Shown here: piece by piece, positions 1 through 4,986 of the stretch
Position numbering within the stretch: the stretch's first letter is position 1
How the letters are laid out: each line of letters opens with the position of its first letter
Assembly: GCA_003516865.1 (NCBI GenBank)
Contig: DPBR01000061.1
Span: forward strand, 20,942 to 26,889
DNA length: 5,948 nucleotides
Reading direction: 5' to 3'
DNA from: Oscillospiraceae bacterium
GTDB taxonomy: Bacteria; Bacillota; Clostridia; Oscillospirales; Ruminococcaceae
Made by a program: the position numbers and the translations under genes
Notes under the pieces: model-generated
Databases searched by the model: none
Seen by the model: the letters and a program-made list of their open reading frames with translations, nothing else
Told to the model about the DNA's origin: nothing

Positions 1-1
1 A

Positions 2-442
2 TATCAGCAGCCGCCTCAGGGTTACCCGCCGCAGGGCGCTTATCCTCAGCCGGGATACGGCTATCCGAATCAGTACGCGGTTTACGGAGCATATCCGCCG
101 CCCGTGCCTCCCGTTAACGTACAGAACGCGCAGCTTCACCAGTTTGACGCGATGGATTTCGGAATACCCGCAGACCAGAAGGATAATCTGAAGCTTCTGA
201 TGGGCGTTCCGCTTGAAATAAGCGTTGAAATCGGCACAGCGAAGCGCAAGGTCAAGGATATACTTGAATTTACGCAGGGAACTATCATCGAGCTTGAAAG
301 ACAGGCGGGCGCTCCCGTTGACATTGTGGTTAACGGAAATCTCATAGCGAGAGGCGACGTTGTCGTTATCGACGATAATTTTGCGGTAAGAATTACCGAA
401 ATCGTGAAATCGAAGTTTATTGACAGCCTCGGCAAAGAATAA
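2..442 (+). CDS. fliY: Flagellar motor switch protein FliY/FliN, C-terminal part (5' end outside window)
   Basis: The reading frame is open from base 2, so this is the last 146 codons of a longer gene; the start lies upstream. Codons 1 to about 45 form a low-complexity linker rich in Pro, Gln, Gly and Tyr (repeats such as PPQGYPPQGAYPQPGYGYP). From about codon 63 to 140 there is a SpoA/FliN domain, with LLMGVPLEISVEIG, then ILEFTQGTIIELE, then GNLIARGDVVVIDDNFAVRI. This domain builds the base of the flagellar C-ring, which switches rotation direction and receives export cargo at the cytoplasmic face. A linker in front of a FliN domain, with cheY directly downstream, suggests FliY rather than a short FliN. 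In Bacillus, FliY carries an N-terminal CheC-type CheY-P phosphatase domain; that part is not visible here, so FliY over FliN is inference. The 104-106 GTG is an internal Val codon, not the likely start. Confidence 0.9.
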   Translation, partial: YQQPPQGYPPQGAYPQPGYGYPNQYAVYGAYPPPVPPVNVQNAQLHQFDAMDFGIPADQKDNLKLLMGVPLEISVEIGTAKRKVKDILEFTQGTIIELERQAGAPVDIVVNGNLIARGDVVVIDDNFAVRITEIVKSKFIDSLGKE

Positions 443-493
443 CCGCTTTACGGTTCTAAAATACTATCCCTGATTAATTAAGGAGAGAATACA

Positions 494-856
494 ATGGATA
501 AGAAGATTTTATTGGTGGACGACGCGGCGTTTATGAGAATGCTCATAAAGGATACACTCACCAAGAACGGCTACACGAACATACTTGAGGCTGCGGACGG
601 AGCGATTGCGTGCGACGTGTATGCGGCGGAGAAGCCCGACCTTGTGATTATGGATATCACGATGCCCAACAAGACGGGTATCGACGCGCTTAAGGACATT
701 AAGGCGAGCGACCCTATGGCAAAGGTTGTTATGTGCTCGGCTATGGGTCAGGAAGCGATGGTTGTCGAGGCAATCAAGCTCGGCGCGCTTGACTTCATCG
801 TAAAGCCCTTCAAGGCGGACAGAATTCTTCAGACTGTCAAAAAGGTTCTCGGCTGA
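494..856 (+). CDS. cheY: Chemotaxis response regulator CheY
   Basis: This is a 120-residue stand-alone receiver domain, the full usual length, with no output domain. It keeps the expected residues: acidic pocket D9-D10, phospho-acceptor D54 in the VIMDITMP strand, S82 in the MCSAMGQ motif, F101 at the switch aromatic position, and K104-P105. The motifs DDAAFMRM, MDITMP, MCSAMGQ and DFIVKPF closely match Bacillus-type CheY as I remember it. Phosphorylated by CheA, it binds the FliM/FliY switch to control rotation. The ATG at 494 has a good Shine-Dalgarno site (AAGGAG, 480-485, 8 nt spacing). It lies 51 bp after fliY; FliY of Bacillus removes the phosphate from CheY, so the pair is functionally linked. 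A candidate terminator follows at 875-900. Confidence 0.97.
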   Translation: MDKKILLVDDAAFMRMLIKDTLTKNGYTNILEAADGAIACDVYAAEKPDLVIMDITMPNKTGIDALKDIKASDPMAKVVMCSAMGQEAMVVEAIKLGALDFIVKPFKADRILQTVKKVLG

Positions 857-874
857 TTTCACTACATATTCATC

Positions 875-900
875 AGGCGGGGCAAGCTCCCGCCTCTTTT
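875..900 (+). terminator. Candidate intrinsic terminator after cheY
   Basis: A perfect 7-bp GC-rich stem (AGGCGGG at 875-881, CCCGCCT at 889-895) with a 7-nt loop is followed by CTTTT. The hairpin starts 18 bp after the cheY stop. The T-tract is short (four T, then C), so it may only reduce transcription into fliO and the genes below rather than stop it. I found no convincing new promoter between it and fliO, which favours partial read-through. Confidence 0.55.
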
Positions 901-924
901 CAGTTTAGAGTTGTCGGAAAACAG

Positions 925-964
925 CGGGTTTTACTGCGGGTTTTTGCGGGATTTTCGGGTTTTT
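925..964 (+). repeat. G-rich short tandem repeat in the fliO leader
   Basis: Four imperfect copies of CGGG followed by T-rich sequence begin at 925, 937, 947 and 956. They form four GGG tracts (926-928, 938-940, 948-950, 957-959) separated by 9, 7 and 6 nt, close to a G-quadruplex pattern except for the long first loop. The run ends about 10 nt before the preferred fliO start, so it would lie in the mRNA leader directly upstream of the fliO ribosome binding site. Any folding or regulatory role is inference. Confidence 0.4.
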
Positions 965-974
965 GAGGTTCGGT

Positions 975-1409
975 ATGGATTACTTTCAGATGATTATGGC
1001 GCTCGTCGGAGTGCTGGCGCTCGTGTTTGTGATATTCTGGGTTATGAAGCGGTTTAACGCGCGCGTTACCCTCACGGATTCACGTCACCTCAAGGTACTT
1101 GAACGCGTAAACCTCGGTCCCGATAAAATGCTGCTTATCGTGAGCGTCTGCGGGAAATGTATGCTGCTTGGCGTTACATCGCAGAGTACCGAAAAAATCT
1201 GCGACCTCGACGAAACCGAGGAAGAACTTTGCGCGAAAAAAGCCGACGGCGGGACTTTTCCGACCGTTTCCGAGAGCCTCAAGATGGTTTTCGGGAAGAA
1301 AAAGAACGATAAAAAGCCGCCGGAGAGCGATTTCTCGAAAACGCTTTCCGAGAAAACAAATCTCGAAAAAAAATCGGCGGACGGCGATAACGAAACCAAA
1401 AATCAGTAA
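975..1409 (+). CDS. fliO: Flagellar biosynthesis protein FliO (FliZ in Bacillus naming)
   Basis: This is a 144-residue single-pass membrane protein. One transmembrane helix spans about residues 5-24 (MIMALVGVLALVFVIFWVM) and is followed by KRF. A small cytoplasmic domain then carries the FliO pattern HLKVLERVNLGPDKMLLIV and a GKCMLLGVT strand, ending in a Lys/Glu-rich, probably disordered tail. FliO helps assemble the FliP ring of the export gate. I chose ATG 975 because GAGG (965-968) sits 6 nt upstream; an in-frame TTG at 963 would give 148 residues but has no good ribosome binding site. Residues C59 and C62 form a CxxC pair (VCGKCM) in the conserved domain; I attach no function to it. fliP follows after 20 bp. 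FliO is poorly conserved, so the call leans on the motif and position before fliP. Confidence 0.88.
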   Translation: MDYFQMIMALVGVLALVFVIFWVMKRFNARVTLTDSRHLKVLERVNLGPDKMLLIVSVCGKCMLLGVTSQSTEKICDLDETEEELCAKKADGGTFPTVSESLKMVFGKKKNDKKPPESDFSKTLSEKTNLEKKSADGDNETKNQ

Positions 1410-1416
1410 AAACGGC

Positions 1417-1421
1417 AGGAG
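1417..1421 (+). promoter_or_regulatory. Shine-Dalgarno site that selects the fliP TTG start
   Basis: AGGAG at 1417-1421 is 8 nt upstream of TTG 1430. It overlaps the in-frame GTG at 1421, and that GTG has no ribosome binding site of its own upstream. The spacing therefore favours TTG 1430 as the fliP start. Confidence 0.65.
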
Positions 1422-1429
1422 TGAGGAAA

Positions 1430-2389
1430 TTGTTAAAACGCTTATTTGACGCGGATAAAAAGCTTGTCCTCAGATTTCTTGCGTCTTTTTTGCTGACGGG
1501 AGTTCTGATTGCGCTGTTCTGCGGGCTGCGCGCATACGCGGCTTCCTCCGACGATGGAAACACCTCGCAGAGCGCTGCGACAAGCGGCTCTTCCGCGAGC
1601 GATACTTCGGGTTCGGGCAATTCCGCAGCTTCGGGAGAAAGCGGCTCCGGACTTAAGCCGGGAGATTACACGAGCGACCCCGCTTCAAGCGTGGGAACGC
1701 CGGGTTCGTCGGTTTTGCAGGAGGTTATCGGCGTGGACGCGTCGCAGCCTCTCGAAATCATAATTCTGCTCACGCTTATCGCGCTTGCGCCGTCAATTCT
1801 GATTATGATGACGTGCTTTATGCGAATTGTCATCGTGCTTGGATTTCTGCGAAGCGCCATGCAGACCCAGAATACCCCGCCGAATATGGTGCTGACGGGA
1901 ATTGCGCTGTTCCTCACGATTTTCATTATGGCGCCGGTTTTCAGCGAGATTAACGACACGGCGTATCAGCCGTATGTAAACGAGAAAATCACAACGCAGG
2001 AGGCTCTCGAAACCGCGAGCGTGCCGCTGAAGCGGTTTATGCTTAAGCAGACGTCGAACGACGACCTTGAGTTCTTCATAAAGCTTTCAAAAACAGAAAT
2101 TCCCGAGGGAACGGAGCTTACCGATGAATACAAGCAGAACGAGCTTCCGCTGACGACGATTATTCCGTCGTTCATCATAAGCGAACTTAAACGCGCGTTC
2201 CAAATGGGATTTATGATATTCCTGCCGTTTTTGATAATAGATATTGTGGTCGGCTCAACGCTTATGTCTATGGGTATGATGATGCTGCCGCCCGCGATGA
2301 TTTCGATGCCGTTCAAGATACTCGTTTTCGTGCTTGCGGACGGCTGGAATTTGATGATAGGAAGCCTTGTCGCTAGCTATAACTGGTAG
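1430..2389 (+). CDS. fliP: Flagellar type III export gate protein FliP, with long Ser/Gly-rich N-terminal segment
   Basis: From TTG 1430 the protein is 319 residues, clearly longer than the roughly 220-250 usual for FliP. Residues 1-37 look like a signal peptide: a basic start (MLKRLFDADKK), a hydrophobic core (about 16-33) and an Ala-X-Ala site (AYA, 35-37). Residues 38 to about 96 are a Ser/Gly/Ala-rich low-complexity stretch that should lie outside the membrane. The conserved core follows: a first helix from about 108, the MMTCFMRIVIVLGFLR segment, the NTPPNMVLTGIALFLTIFIM segment, then FQMGFMIFLPFLIIDIVV, SMGMMMLPPAMISMPFK and a C-terminal DGWNLMIGSL. FliP forms the central ring of the FliP-FliQ-FliR export gate through which flagellar subunits leave the cytoplasm. 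The GTG at 1421 is the alternative start (322 residues). The core is intact, so I expect a working protein. Confidence 0.96.
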   Translation: MLKRLFDADKKLVLRFLASFLLTGVLIALFCGLRAYAASSDDGNTSQSAATSGSSASDTSGSGNSAASGESGSGLKPGDYTSDPASSVGTPGSSVLQEVIGVDASQPLEIIILLTLIALAPSILIMMTCFMRIVIVLGFLRSAMQTQNTPPNMVLTGIALFLTIFIMAPVFSEINDTAYQPYVNEKITTQEALETASVPLKRFMLKQTSNDDLEFFIKLSKTEIPEGTELTDEYKQNELPLTTIIPSFIISELKRAFQMGFMIFLPFLIIDIVVGSTLMSMGMMMLPPAMISMPFKILVFVLADGWNLMIGSLVASYNW

Positions 2390-2415
2390 CGGGGCTGAAT
2401 TAAGGAAGTGATTTT

Positions 2416-2688
2416 ATGACGCAGGACGACGTAATGGAGATTATGCAGGCGGCGATTATGCTGGCGCTGAAGCTGGCGCTGCCGGTGCTGATTGTCGCGA
2501 TGATTGTGGGTCTTGTGGTCGCGATTTTGCAGGCGGCGACGCAGGTTCACGAACAGACGATTTCTTTCGCGCCGAAAGCGGTTGCCGTGGGGCTTACGCT
2601 CTTTTTCCTCGCGCCGTGGATGATTAACGAGAGCATCGACTTCGTTAACCTGATTTTCGATAAAATGGCAGGACTGCCGATTACATAA
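2416..2688 (+). CDS. fliQ: Flagellar type III export gate protein FliQ
   Basis: This 90-residue protein matches the usual FliQ length of about 89. It has two transmembrane hairpin helices (about 13-37 and 53-70) joined by the conserved loop QAATQVHEQTISFAPK. In the export gate, several FliQ copies wrap around the FliP-FliR core. The ATG at 2416 has AAGGAAG (2402-2408) upstream. It lies 26 bp after fliP and 33 bp before fliR, typical of a co-transcribed cluster. Confidence 0.97.
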   Translation: MTQDDVMEIMQAAIMLALKLALPVLIVAMIVGLVVAILQAATQVHEQTISFAPKAVAVGLTLFFLAPWMINESIDFVNLIFDKMAGLPIT

Positions 2689-2721
2689 AACAATCTGCTG
2701 TGAGGAAAGTCGGGAAAAGGT

Positions 2722-3498
2722 ATGTCTGAGGTCTGGACGGCGATACAAACAAACTTTGTCGTTTATATAATGGTGCTTGCGCGCGTGACGGGAATTTTCA
2801 CGTTCAACCCCATTTTCGCGCGGCGCGGCGTGCCGAATGTCGTGAAAGTCGGCGCTTCGCTTGCCCTCGCGGTTGTGATGACGGCGGCGGGCGATTTCGA
2901 CTACACGATTCCGAGCGGGCTATTCCCGTTTGTGTTCGACCTCGGAAAGGAACTTCTTGTGGGCGCGGTTCTCGGATTTTTCGTGAACCTTATGCTCCAG
3001 ATTTTCTCGATGGCGGGCGAAGTCACGGATATGCAGCTCGGTTTGTCTATGGCGAAAAGCTACGACCCCACGTTCGGAAACGCGGGCGTTACGACGAATT
3101 TTTACAGTTATTGGTATATACTGTACTTTTTCGCCGTGGGCGCGCACAAGAGCTATATAACGCTTTTCAGCGTGAGCTACGACTCCATTCCGCTCGGCTT
3201 CAACAGCTTCAATATGAATATCCCGTATATTATGGTGAAGTACTTTGAAACCGTTCTGACGCTGGGATTAAAGCTTGCGATGCCGATTATCGCGGCTTCG
3301 CTTATCGCGGAGTTCTGCATAGGCGTTCTGATGAAAGCGGTGCCGACAATTCACGTTTTTGTGCTGAATATTCAGATAAAAATGCTTGTCGGGTTTATCG
3401 TTTTGGCGGCGAGCGCGCCCGTTGTAGCCGAATTTATGGAGGATATCACGGGAATAATGTTCGAGAACCTGAACGGGATTGTTCAGGGATTTATTTAG
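2722..3498 (+). CDS. fliR: Flagellar type III export gate protein FliR
   Basis: This is a 258-residue multi-pass membrane protein of normal FliR length. It begins with a hydrophobic helix and the conserved ARVTGIFTFNPIFARRGVPN stretch. A middle block (residues about 99-120, GEVTDMQLGLSMAKSYDPTFG) and a late block (about 196-224, with AVPTIHVFVLNIQIKMLVG) match the family. One FliR joins the FliP ring to complete the export gate. The ATG at 2722 is the only sensible start, since a TGA lies in frame at 2701; its ribosome binding site (GGGA, 2712-2715) is weak. The stop codon abuts the first repeat element: the final G of TAG (3498) can pair as part of the element's extended terminal repeat. Confidence 0.96.
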   Translation: MSEVWTAIQTNFVVYIMVLARVTGIFTFNPIFARRGVPNVVKVGASLALAVVMTAAGDFDYTIPSGLFPFVFDLGKELLVGAVLGFFVNLMLQIFSMAGEVTDMQLGLSMAKSYDPTFGNAGVTTNFYSYWYILYFFAVGAHKSYITLFSVSYDSIPLGFNSFNMNIPYIMVKYFETVLTLGLKLAMPIIAASLIAEFCIGVLMKAVPTIHVFVLNIQIKMLVGFIVLAASAPVVAEFMEDITGIMFENLNGIVQGFI

Positions 3499-3499
3499 C

Positions 3500-3603
3500 A
3501 GACTGCCGATAAACCGCCATCTGCGTTGTCACACACCTTACGGCAGGCACACAAGCCTAGCCGTAAGGCGTGTTCCTAGCATATGACGATTTCTCGACAG
3601 TCT
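3500..3603 (-). repeat. Hairpin-bearing repeat element, copy A (fliR-flhB gap)
   Basis: This 104-bp unit has imperfect terminal inverted repeats: AGACTGCCGATAAA at the left end, and the complement of the right end reads AGACTGTCGAGAAA (12 of 14 match). The pairing extends outward to 3498 and 3605. Read on the minus strand it lines up over its whole length with 4854-4956, sharing TGACAACGCAGATG, CGGCTAGGCT, GTGCCTGCCG and GCTAGGA. The centre is a long hairpin (3531-3573). No T-run follows the hairpin, so it is not a standard terminator. It starts directly after the fliR stop. No coding capacity is visible; it looks like a small non-autonomous element. Confidence 0.8.
3531..3573. other. Central hairpin of repeat copy A
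   Basis: ACAC (3531-3534) pairs with GTGT (3570-3573), then after one A/C mismatch CCTTACGGC (3536-3544) pairs with GCCGTAAGG (3560-3568). Beyond a bulged A at 3559, AGGC pairs with GCCT around a 6-nt loop (ACACAA, 3549-3554). That makes 17 pairs. In a read-through mRNA this would be a stable stem between fliR and flhB. Confidence 0.8.
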
Positions 3604-3684
3604 GCGCAGAAAAAGCGCGATTTTCCGCGTGTCGGACGGTTTTCCGATAAAATATAGTGTGAAAAAGCCCAAGATTGATTTGTT

Positions 3685-3692
3685 GGTGGTGA
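3685..3692 (+). promoter_or_regulatory. Shine-Dalgarno site for the flhB TTG start
   Basis: GGTGGTGA at 3685-3692 resembles the full anti-16S pairing sequence (GGAGGTGA) with one mismatch. Its GG-GG core ends 7 nt before TTG 3697. An in-frame TGA at 3676 rules out any earlier start, so TTG is the only start that keeps the conserved N-terminus. Confidence 0.7.
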
Positions 3693-3696
3693 TTTT

Positions 3697-4761
3697 TTGG
3701 CGGGCGAAGAAAAAACCGAAAAAGCCACGCCGAAAAAGCGCCGCGACCAGCGAAAAGAGGGCAACGTCCTCCAGTCAAAGGAAGTCGTGACGGCGTTTTC
3801 GGTGCTTGGAATATTCTCGGCGGTGAGGCTGCTCGCGGGATTTATGATGAAGAGCGTTCTCGCGTACACGCAGAATGTTTACGAGGAGTCCGCGACTTAC
3901 GTCGTTTCCGCGGATAACGCAATGCCGCTGATTATCGATATGATGACGCTTTTCGTCGTCGTTGTCGGACCTATATGCGCTGTGGCGATGCTTCTCGGAA
4001 TACTCCCGACCGTGGCGCAGACGCGCGGATTGTTCTCAATGAAGGCGCTCAAGCCGAAATTTTCGCGGCTGAACCCGTTCGCGGGGATAAAAAAGCTGTT
4101 TTCGCTTCAGGCGATTGTCGGTATCCTGAAAGGGCTTATCGAGGTTATCGTCGTGAGCGTTATGATATACAACGAAATCACGGCGAAAATGCCGACAATT
4201 CTCGCGCTTATGGACGCGGGCGTTATGCAGGGACTCGCTTATGCCGCGCTTTCGATTTACGATATCGTTATGCTGATTTGCATAATGCTCGTTTTCGTTG
4301 CGGCGGCGGACTTCCTTTTCCAGTGGTGGCAGTTTGAGAAAAAGCTCAAGATGTCCAAGCAGGAGGTCAAGGAGGAGTTCAAGCAGATGGAAGGCGACCC
4401 GCAGGTTAAGTCCAAGATAAAACAGCGCCAGCAGCAAATGGCGCAGCGCAGAATGATGCAGGACGTGCCTTCGGCGGACGTTGTTATCCGTAACCCTACG
4501 CATTACGCGGTTGCTCTGAGATACGACCAGGACAAGAACCGTGCGCCGCAGGTTGTCGCGAAGGGAAAGGATTATCTCGCGCTTAGGATTGTCGATATCG
4601 CGGAAAATCACGATGTTATGTGTATCGAGAATCCGCCGCTTGCGAGGGCGCTTTACGCGCAGGTTGACCTCGGACGGGAAATCCCCTACGAGCTGTACGA
4701 CGCGGTTGCAGAGGTGCTGACGGTAGTGTATAAGGCAAAGGGCAAGGTACTCCACGCGTAA
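3697..4761 (+). CDS. flhB: Flagellar export switch protein FlhB
   Basis: This 354-residue protein has normal FlhB length. It opens with the family signature MAGEEKTEKATPKKRRDQRKE, followed by four membrane helices (about 32-51, 76-103, 138-158 and 183-207). The FlhB linker (about 212-260, with KMSKQEVKEEFKQMEGDP and KSKIKQRQQQMAQRRMMQD) leads into the autocleavage motif N266-P267-T268-H269 (4492-4503). The C-terminal domain includes IENPPLARALYAQVDLGREIP. FlhB cleaves itself between N and P and, with the hook-length sensor, switches export from rod/hook to filament subunits. The start is TTG, fixed by the conserved N-terminus and the site at 3685-3692. All key residues are present. The last codons and stop (4750-4761) are repeated at 4818-4829. 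Confidence 0.97.
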   Translation: MAGEEKTEKATPKKRRDQRKEGNVLQSKEVVTAFSVLGIFSAVRLLAGFMMKSVLAYTQNVYEESATYVVSADNAMPLIIDMMTLFVVVVGPICAVAMLLGILPTVAQTRGLFSMKALKPKFSRLNPFAGIKKLFSLQAIVGILKGLIEVIVVSVMIYNEITAKMPTILALMDAGVMQGLAYAALSIYDIVMLICIMLVFVAAADFLFQWWQFEKKLKMSKQEVKEEFKQMEGDPQVKSKIKQRQQQMAQRRMMQDVPSADVVIRNPTHYAVALRYDQDKNRAPQVVAKGKDYLALRIVDIAENHDVMCIENPPLARALYAQVDLGREIPYELYDAVAEVLTVVYKAKGKVLHA

Positions 4762-4785
4762 TTAGACTGCCTAGACTGCCGATAA
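4759..4785 (+). promoter_or_regulatory. Possible sigma-28 (SigD/FliA-type) promoter-like sequence
   Basis: TAAT (4759-4762), a 15-nt spacer, and GCCGATAA (4778-4785) resemble the flagellar sigma-28 pattern TAAA-N15-GCCGATAA. The -10 part is an exact match to the enteric consensus; the -35 part differs by one base. It would read toward flhA with a leader of about 195 nt. The -10 part is also the end of the repeat element, so its match may be chance. I would treat it as a lead only. Confidence 0.25.
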
Positions 4786-4798
4786 AGGCGCATCTGCG
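4773..4798 (-). repeat. Partial copy C of the repeat element (end only)
   Basis: These 26 bp match the end of copy B in inverted orientation with a single difference, and match the left end of copy A over the first 14 bases. Similarity fades after about 4799, apart from a short GGCTAGGC at 4809-4816. It appears to be a truncated copy, or the outer end of a larger composite with copy B. Confidence 0.7.
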
Positions 4799-4853
4799 TA
4801 AGCTAAAGGGCTAGGCGCTCCACGCGTAAATAACAAATGTAAATTACTCGGCA

Positions 4854-4956
4854 AGACTGCCGAGAAAGGTTCAGATGCTAGGAAGCGGCGTTTCGGCTAG
4901 GCTTTGTGCCTGCCGAAATGACGCTGACAACGCAGATGCGCCTTTATCGGCGGTCT
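4854..4956 (+). repeat. Hairpin-bearing repeat element, copy B (flhB-flhA gap)
   Basis: This 103-bp unit is homologous to copy A but in the opposite orientation. Its ends are AGACTGCCGAGAAAGG and, complemented, AGACCGCCGATAAAGG (14 of 16 match). It holds a central hairpin (4884-4925) with the same shape as in copy A although several paired bases differ. It ends about 30 bp before the flhA start and about 12 bp before the flhA ribosome binding site. Confidence 0.8.
4884..4925. other. Central hairpin of repeat copy B
   Basis: AGCG (4884-4887) pairs with CGCT (4922-4925). After a G/A mismatch, CGTTTCGGC (4889-4897) pairs with GCCGAAATG (4912-4920) including one G-U pair. Past a bulged T (4898), AGGC pairs with GCCT around a 5-nt loop (4903-4907). 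Mismatch, bulge and stem lengths match copy A. Confidence 0.8.
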
Positions 4957-4968
4957 GAACAAATTTGA

Positions 4969-4980
4969 AAGGAGATGAAC
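4969..4980 (+). promoter_or_regulatory. Extended Shine-Dalgarno site for flhA
   Basis: AAGGAGATGAAC resembles the full anti-16S pairing sequence (AAGGAGGTGATC) with two differences. The ATG inside it (4975) is therefore more likely part of the binding site than the start. Its GGAG core ends 12 nt before TTG 4987 and 18 nt before ATG 4993, which favours the TTG. Confidence 0.6.
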
Positions 4981-4986
4981 AACGCT

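Larger units (their letters stand above)
4750..4829 (+). repeat. 12-bp direct repeat of the flhB 3' end flanking a 56-bp segment
   Basis: CTCCACGCGTAA occurs at 4750-4761 (last flhB codons and stop) and again exactly at 4818-4829. The 56 bp between them (4762-4817) contain a 9-bp tandem repeat (TAGACTGCC at 4763 and 4772) and the partial repeat copy C. The layout resembles an insertion with target duplication or a small local duplication; which one cannot be told from the window. The flhB reading frame is unaffected. Confidence 0.7.
4773..4956. mobile_element. Possible composite MITE-like element in the flhB-flhA gap
   Basis: Positions 4773-4798 and 4931-4956 form 26-bp inverted repeats with 25 of 26 positions matching. 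They bound a 184-bp non-coding segment containing copy B and the second copy of the 12-bp flhB-end repeat. Short length, long terminal inverted repeats, no open frame and an intergenic location fit a miniature inverted-repeat element. I see no clear target-site duplication at its outer ends and no transposase in the window, so the mobile label is inference. The alternative is two units side by side, with copy C just a remnant. Confidence 0.4.

Noticed and set aside
441..455. A small hairpin (AACCG/CGGTT) at the fliY stop
   Set aside because: It has only five pairs and no T-run; too weak to call a terminator.
509..862. A 117-codon minus-strand open frame opposite cheY
   Set aside because: It is a shadow of the well-supported cheY frame, with no recognisable product.
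911..939. A possible sigma-A promoter before fliO (TTGTCG at 911)
   Set aside because: No -10-like hexamer lies at the right distance; the region there is G-rich.
2672..2683. GACTGCCGAT at the fliQ 3' end, identical to the first bases of the repeat terminus, with TAAA at 2661
   Set aside because: The match is only 10 bp, lies inside coding sequence, lacks the rest of the element, and the TAAA spacing (11 nt) is wrong for sigma-28.
3531..3603. The repeat hairpins as intrinsic terminators
   Set aside because: Neither copy A nor copy B has a T-run after the stem on either strand.
3630..3660. A possible sigma-A promoter before flhB (TAAAAT at 3648 or TATAGT at 3653)
   Set aside because: The -10 boxes are good, but no acceptable -35 lies at 16-18 bp spacing, and AT-rich stretches give such hexamers by chance.
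3557..3869. Minus-strand open frames across the fliR-flhB gap and the flhB start
   Set aside because: They run through the repeat hairpin and into conserved flhB sequence; the translations look like chance reading of repeats.
4036..4755. A 239-codon open frame on the minus strand opposite flhB
   Set aside because: It lies fully inside flhB, which has strong family motifs throughout. Its translation is rich in Arg, His, Asn and Leu, as expected from antisense reading, and shows no recognisable domain.
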